64,000 nucleotides of DNA from Sphingomonas morindae. GTDB taxonomy: Bacteria; Pseudomonadota; Alphaproteobacteria; Sphingomonadales; Sphingomonadaceae. Positions within the stretch are counted from its first letter, which is position 1; each line of letters opens with the position of its first letter. The position numbers and the translations under genes were made by a program. This document shows, piece by piece, positions 60,507 to 64,000 of this stretch. The DNA lies in contig NZ_CP084930.1 of NCBI RefSeq assembly GCF_023822065.1, forward strand, positions 3,364,001 to 3,428,000, given 5' to 3'. The notes under the pieces are model-generated. The model had not been told where the DNA came from. It searched no databases and worked only from the letters and a program-made list of their open reading frames with translations.

Positions 60507-61328
60507 ATGCCAGTGCTAGATCTGAGGGACGGGACGCGCCTTTATTACAAAGACTGGGGCAGCGGCGACCCTGTCGTCTTCGCGCACGGCTGGCCCCTGA
60601 ACTCCGACATGTGGGAGCACCAGATGATGTTCCTGGCGTCGCACGGCCACCGCGTCGTCGCCCACGACCGACGCGGCTTCGGGCGCTCCGACCAGCCGTG
60701 GAACGGCTACGATCACGACACCTTCGCCGACGACCTCGCACAGCTGCTCGAGGCGCTCGATCTCCGCGGCGTCACGCTGGTGGGCTACGCAATGGGCGGA
60801 GGCGAGGTCACGCGCTACGTCGGCCGGCATGGCTCGGAGCGCGTGGCACGCGTCGTCCTGATTGGAGCGACCACGCCGAAGCTGGGGCAGAGCGAGGACT
60901 ACCCATGTGGCGTCCCGCAGGTCGTGTTCGACAACGTGCGCAGCGGGCTGATGGAGGATCGCCCCGAGTTCCTGCGCGGCTTCGCCCGCCTCTTCTTCGC
61001 CACCGGCAGCGACGCGGACGACGTGTCCGAAGGCCGTCTGGCGCACATCCATCAGATGGCGCTCCAGGCTTCGCTGAAGGCGACGCACGACGCGGTGACC
61101 GCCTGCGCGACCACCGACTACCGCGACGAGATCGCCCGCTTCGACGTGCCCGTTCTGGTGATCCACGGCGAACGCGACGCCTTCGTGCCGTTCGATGCCA
61201 CCGGGCGCCAAGCGGCCGAGCTGTTCCCGAACGCGACGCTGAAGGTCTACGAGGGGGCGCCGCACGGCGTGCTGTTCACGCACAAGGACCGGCTCAACCA
61301 GGACCTGCTCGACTTCATCGCGGGCTGA
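60507..61328 (+). CDS. haloperoxidase-like alpha/beta hydrolase, paralogue 3
   Basis: A 273-residue cytoplasmic hydrolase: YYKDWGSGDPVVFAHGWPLNSDMW, DRRGFGRSDQPWNGYDHDTFADD, nucleophile region VGYAMGGGEVTR, HGERDAFVP and GAPHGVLFTH. The elbow has Ala where paralogue 1 has Ser (YAMGGG against FSMGGG): the residue at the nucleophile position is Ala, so esterase or perhydrolase chemistry may be lost. ATG 60507 with GGGAG upstream. It lies five bases before the histidine kinase gene. Confidence 0.88.
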   Translation: MPVLDLRDGTRLYYKDWGSGDPVVFAHGWPLNSDMWEHQMMFLASHGHRVVAHDRRGFGRSDQPWNGYDHDTFADDLAQLLEALDLRGVTLVGYAMGGGEVTRYVGRHGSERVARVVLIGATTPKLGQSEDYPCGVPQVVFDNVRSGLMEDRPEFLRGFARLFFATGSDADDVSEGRLAHIHQMALQASLKATHDAVTACATTDYRDEIARFDVPVLVIHGERDAFVPFDATGRQAAELFPNATLKVYEGAPHGVLFTHKDRLNQDLLDFIAG

Positions 61329-61333
61329 GCGGC

Positions 61334-62503
61334 GTGGAGGGCCATAGATTCACAGGAACGGCGCTGGCCGCGGAGGCGATGGAACTCGCACTCGGCCGCG
61401 CCGACGTGACCGACGCGCTGCCGCTGCTTCGCGAGCTCGACGCGGGCCACCTCTCCGACATCCGACGGCAGGACCTGCTCCGACGTGTCCTAGGCTCGGC
61501 CAAGATCACGGAGCTGAACTGCCGGGCGGCCCGGATGCTGGCGATCGACGCTTGCCAACTGCCGGTGCCCTTCTCCGAAGTTTGGCCCTTCGCTGAGGCG
61601 GGGCTGCTCCTGCAGTCGCTCGCGGTGGCACAGACTTCAGCGGCCAGAGCCCATGCAGAGGTCGCGTTCAAGACCGCCGATGGTCCGGTGCACGTCCGCT
61701 TCATCACGTGGCGAGAACCCGGTTCCGTAGCGGGCGCTCTTTCGCTTGGAATGACCGACATCACCGGACAGGTCACGGCGGAAAAGGACCTCGTCGCTTT
61801 GCGGGCGCAGATGGCGCATGCGGACCGACTGTCTACGTTGGGGATCATGACCGCGACCATCACGCACGAGGTGCGTCAGCCGGTCGCCGCGATGATGACG
61901 GCAGCGCAGGCGGCGCTGCGGTGGCTCGCCCGTTCCCCGCCGGACCTGGATCAGGTGACGCAATGCCTCGAAACGGTCGTCGCCGGCGCTACCAAGGTGG
62001 AGGAGACGGTCGCGCGGCTGCGGCAGATGGCGTCGAACAGGGCCGGCGCGCGCAATCTCTGCGCGATCTCGACGCTGATCGAGGATACGGCCGAATTCCT
62101 GCGCCCGGAACTCGCGAATCGTCGGGCCACGCTGACACTCGATCTGGCCCAAGATCTTCCGCTGGTCCAGGCCGACTGCGTGCAGATCCGGCAGGTGATC
62201 ACCAATCTCATGATCAATGCCGCGCAGGCCATGGCGGACGCGCAATGCTGGAATCGCGCGCTGAGGGTGCGCGCACGGCACGGTGACGCGTTCGTAGTCG
62301 TCGAGGTGGACGACAGCGGCCCCGGCGTCGCCGAGGCCGACCGGCGGCGCCTGTTCGACGGCTTCTATACGACAAAGAGCACAGGACTTGGCCTCGGCCT
62401 GAAGATCTGCCGGCAGATCATTGAGGACCATGGCGGCACGCTGGATCACGCGCCGAAGGCCGGAGCGGGCGCGCTCTTCCGGTTTTCGCTGCCCGCTCTT
62501 TAA
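61334..62503 (+). CDS. soluble FixL-like histidine kinase
   Basis: 389 residues from GTG 61334 (ATG 61380 possible). No TM helices. A PAS-like region of about 110 residues (ITELNCRAARMLAIDACQLP, VHVRFITWREPG, LGMTDITGQVTAEKD) precedes the HisKA with His178 in TATITHEVRQPVAAMMTAAQAALRW, and HATPase_c has LMINAAQAMADAQ and TGLGLGLKICRQIIEDHGG. It resembles the kinase at 40981 in its HisKA domain and is coupled to hydrolase paralogue 3. No response regulator is adjacent; the FixJ-type proteins at 40 kb are candidates. Confidence 0.9.
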   Translation: MEGHRFTGTALAAEAMELALGRADVTDALPLLRELDAGHLSDIRRQDLLRRVLGSAKITELNCRAARMLAIDACQLPVPFSEVWPFAEAGLLLQSLAVAQTSAARAHAEVAFKTADGPVHVRFITWREPGSVAGALSLGMTDITGQVTAEKDLVALRAQMAHADRLSTLGIMTATITHEVRQPVAAMMTAAQAALRWLARSPPDLDQVTQCLETVVAGATKVEETVARLRQMASNRAGARNLCAISTLIEDTAEFLRPELANRRATLTLDLAQDLPLVQADCVQIRQVITNLMINAAQAMADAQCWNRALRVRARHGDAFVVVEVDDSGPGVAEADRRRLFDGFYTTKSTGLGLGLKICRQIIEDHGGTLDHAPKAGAGALFRFSLPAL

Positions 62504-62521
62504 TCAAACCTTCGCCGATCC

Positions 62522-63535
62522 TCAGACGCCGCCCGGGAGCGGTGCCGAATGGTTGACCAGCCCGGCATCGCGCAAATCGCGCCAGAACTTGGCGGGCACC
62601 TCCTCCTCGAAGGCAGCGCGGTCCTCTGCAATGCGCTCGGGCCGGCTGGCGCCCGGAATTATAGCCGCCACGCCCGGGTGCGCGAGCGAGAACTGGAGGC
62701 CCGCCGCCTTCATGCTCACGCCATGCCGGGCGGCGATCGCCTGGATCCGCGCGACCTTGTCGAGGATCGCGGGTGTAGCGGGCGCGTATTCGAAGTTCGG
62801 CCCACCGACGAGCGCACCCGAGCTGTAGGGACCGCCAACGACGATCCCCAGTCCGCGCTCCACCACCTTGGGCATCAGCCGCTCCAGCGCCTTGTCGTGA
62901 TCAAGCAGCGTGTAACGTCCGGCCAACAGCGATCCGTCCGGGCGCGGCTCCTCCAGATCGAGCAGCAGCTCCACCGCCTCGGCGCGGTTCACGCCCAGCC
63001 CCCACGCGCCGATCACGCCTTCGTCGCGCAGCCGGTCGAGCGCGCGAAACGTGCCGGTGCGCGCCTCCTCGAAGCGGCCGATCCACTCGTCTTTGTAGAA
63101 GTCCTGCGCCAGATCGTGCACCCAAACCATTTCGACATGGTCGGTCTGCAGACGCTTCAGGCTGTCCTCGATCGAGCGCAACGTTGCATCTGCGGAGTAG
63201 TCGTTCACGACCTTGTTGGGGCGTCCGTTAGCGAATACCTCTCGCGTGTCGCCGGTTGAGCGGCGGCCCTGCTCCTCCACCTCGTCGAGCACGATCCGGC
63301 CGACCTTGGTGCTGATGACGTACTCGTCTCGCGGCTTGCCCTTGAGCGCCTCGCCCATGCGAATCTCGGCGAGGCCGGCGCCGTAGAAGGGCGCGTTGTC
63401 GAAGTAGCGGATGCCGTCGTTCCACGCCGCCTCGATGGTGGCGAGCGCCTCGTCCTCATGAATTGCGCGGAACATGTTGCCGAGCGGCGCCGCTCCAAAA
63501 CCAAGCCGGGTGTTGAGGATGTCCTTGAGCGCCAT
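62522..63535 (-). CDS. aldo/keto reductase (D-threo-aldose 1-dehydrogenase / pyridoxal dehydrogenase-like)
   Basis: A 337-residue TIM-barrel oxidoreductase. Catalytic tetrad positions are visible: Asp in IRYFDNAPFYGAG, Tyr in FYGAG, Lys in VISTKVGR, His in MVWVHDL. NADP-site SRPERIAEDRAAFEE near the end. Start ATG 63535. Convergent with the FixL-like kinase (18 bases between the stops). Confidence 0.9.
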   Translation of the reverse strand: MALKDILNTRLGFGAAPLGNMFRAIHEDEALATIEAAWNDGIRYFDNAPFYGAGLAEIRMGEALKGKPRDEYVISTKVGRIVLDEVEEQGRRSTGDTREVFANGRPNKVVNDYSADATLRSIEDSLKRLQTDHVEMVWVHDLAQDFYKDEWIGRFEEARTGTFRALDRLRDEGVIGAWGLGVNRAEAVELLLDLEEPRPDGSLLAGRYTLLDHDKALERLMPKVVERGLGIVVGGPYSSGALVGGPNFEYAPATPAILDKVARIQAIAARHGVSMKAAGLQFSLAHPGVAAIIPGASRPERIAEDRAAFEEEVPAKFWRDLRDAGLVNHSAPLPGGV

Positions 63536-63749
63536 GGATGGGTGTCCTTGACAGATTGATGTAAGCTGTGAGCGGTGCCCGTCGTTCCACGCCGCAGCGC
63601 GCGAACAGTCCCGCTGTTCGGCACGAGCGAGAGGCGGATCATCACAAAGTAGAGAGCGATAGCCGCTCCGAACCCACAGGCCGCCATATGCTCTACCCGG
63701 CGCGACACGAACGCTTCCTGAAGTAGCCTCTACCGCATCCTGCAGCCAC

Positions 63750-64000
63750 TCAGCCCGAGCGCCTGAGCAGGTAGGTGTGCTGACCGGACAGGACGAGCTC
63801 TCCGTCCTGGTTGTGGACCGTCACCTCGGTCGTGACCTCGCCCATGTCCCCGCGCGGCTCGAGGGACAGGATCTCCAGCGCCGAGAAGAGCGTATCGCCT
63901 GCATGCACCTCCTTCAGAAACCTGACGGAGAGGCCGGTGAAGGCCACGAAGATTGATCCGAAGTTGTGCGGCAGCAGGGTGGCGCCAGGTGCGGTGAACG
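63750..64000 (-). CDS. MaoC-family dehydratase-like protein, 5' end outside the window
   Basis: The last about 83 residues are present: TLLPHNFGSIFVAFTGLSVRF, VHAGDTLFSALEILSLE and TEVTVHNQDGELVLSGQHTYLLR. These are the second half of a hot-dog-fold MaoC hydratase. The frame stays open to the window edge at 64000, so the gene starts beyond it. Mesaconyl-CoA or enoyl-CoA hydratases are the usual members. Confidence 0.82.
   Translation of the reverse strand, partial: FTAPGATLLPHNFGSIFVAFTGLSVRFLKEVHAGDTLFSALEILSLEPRGDMGEVTTEVTVHNQDGELVLSGQHTYLLRRSG

Noticed and set aside
1-64000. tRNA, rRNA, riboswitch or CRISPR features
   Set aside because: No T-loop consensus clusters, rRNA blocks or repeat-spacer arrays were seen by eye; absence is not proven without a covariance-model scan.

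Overview
The window is very GC-rich, almost fully coded, and reads as an alphaproteobacterium of the sphingomonad type. The pointers are two large TonB-dependent receptors in one operon, class A acid phosphatase motifs, many TonB/OmpR/NarL/FixLJ-type systems, and Mo-hydroxylase, OYE and alpha/beta-hydrolase catabolic genes. This assignment is an inference from gene content and composition. No rRNA, tRNA or CRISPR array was seen.

Layout. (1) 1-13.1 kb looks like ordinary chromosome: an HxlR regulator, a divergent LysR/SDR pair, then one co-directional block. That block holds an OmpR-type response regulator, its histidine kinase, a TonB receptor, a class A acid phosphatase, a second TonB receptor with an unusual Asp/Cys-rich N-terminal repeat, a secreted YncE-like beta-propeller, and a COG4705-like membrane protein. 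A PHO-box-like direct repeat precedes the two-component genes, so the block may be a phosphate-ester or metal acquisition regulon. (2) 13.1-20.75 kb is a patchwork of mobile-element debris. It contains an Rhs core broken by frameshifts, a Cys/His (HNH-like) toxin tip with an overlapping low-GC putative immunity gene, the C-terminal stump of a MobF/TraI relaxase-helicase, a MobA/MobL relaxase with plasmid-type unknown genes, and an IS3-family element. The IS abuts a hydrolase gene that has lost its 5' half. (3) 20.8-38.8 kb is a regulatory and oxidative-metabolism region: a Y_Y_Y/propeller sensor kinase with a NarL regulator and a stand-alone M17-N-like protein, MFS plus flavin monooxygenase, a three-gene molybdenum hydroxylase operon with triheme cytochrome c, FAH hydrolase, AraC, a second NarL/M17-N cassette (its M17-N gene frameshifted), a UBP zinc-finger protein, an Old Yellow Enzyme and a frameshifted LysR gene.

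(4) 38.9-64 kb is a dense accessory cluster for stress, detoxification or catabolism. It has three haloperoxidase-like alpha/beta hydrolases, FixL/FixJ-type regulators, and a five-gene block whose first four genes overlap (secreted esterase, metallo-beta-lactamase-fold hydrolase, dehalogenase-like hydrolase, cyclic-nucleotide-domain/thioredoxin-reductase-like fusion, CMD-family protein). It continues with FMN reductase, two DoxX proteins, a broken pirin gene, tandem OsmC proteins, isochorismatase, XapX, amidohydrolase, a secreted VOC protein, an alginate-export-type porin, YoaK, two small exported proteins, a second FixL-like kinase, an aldo/keto reductase and the end of a MaoC gene. Many of these families act on small organic, peroxidic or halogenated compounds, and the overlapping starts and stops indicate co-expression. 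The real substrate cannot be read from the sequence.

Several genes (Rhs, M17-N copy 2, LysR, pirin, the amidohydrolase leader) carry single-site frame disruptions. These could be decay of accessory genes or assembly errors in G/C runs. Where translation starts were ambiguous I chose them from Shine-Dalgarno spacing, four-base stop/start overlaps and signal-peptide position, and say so in each entry.
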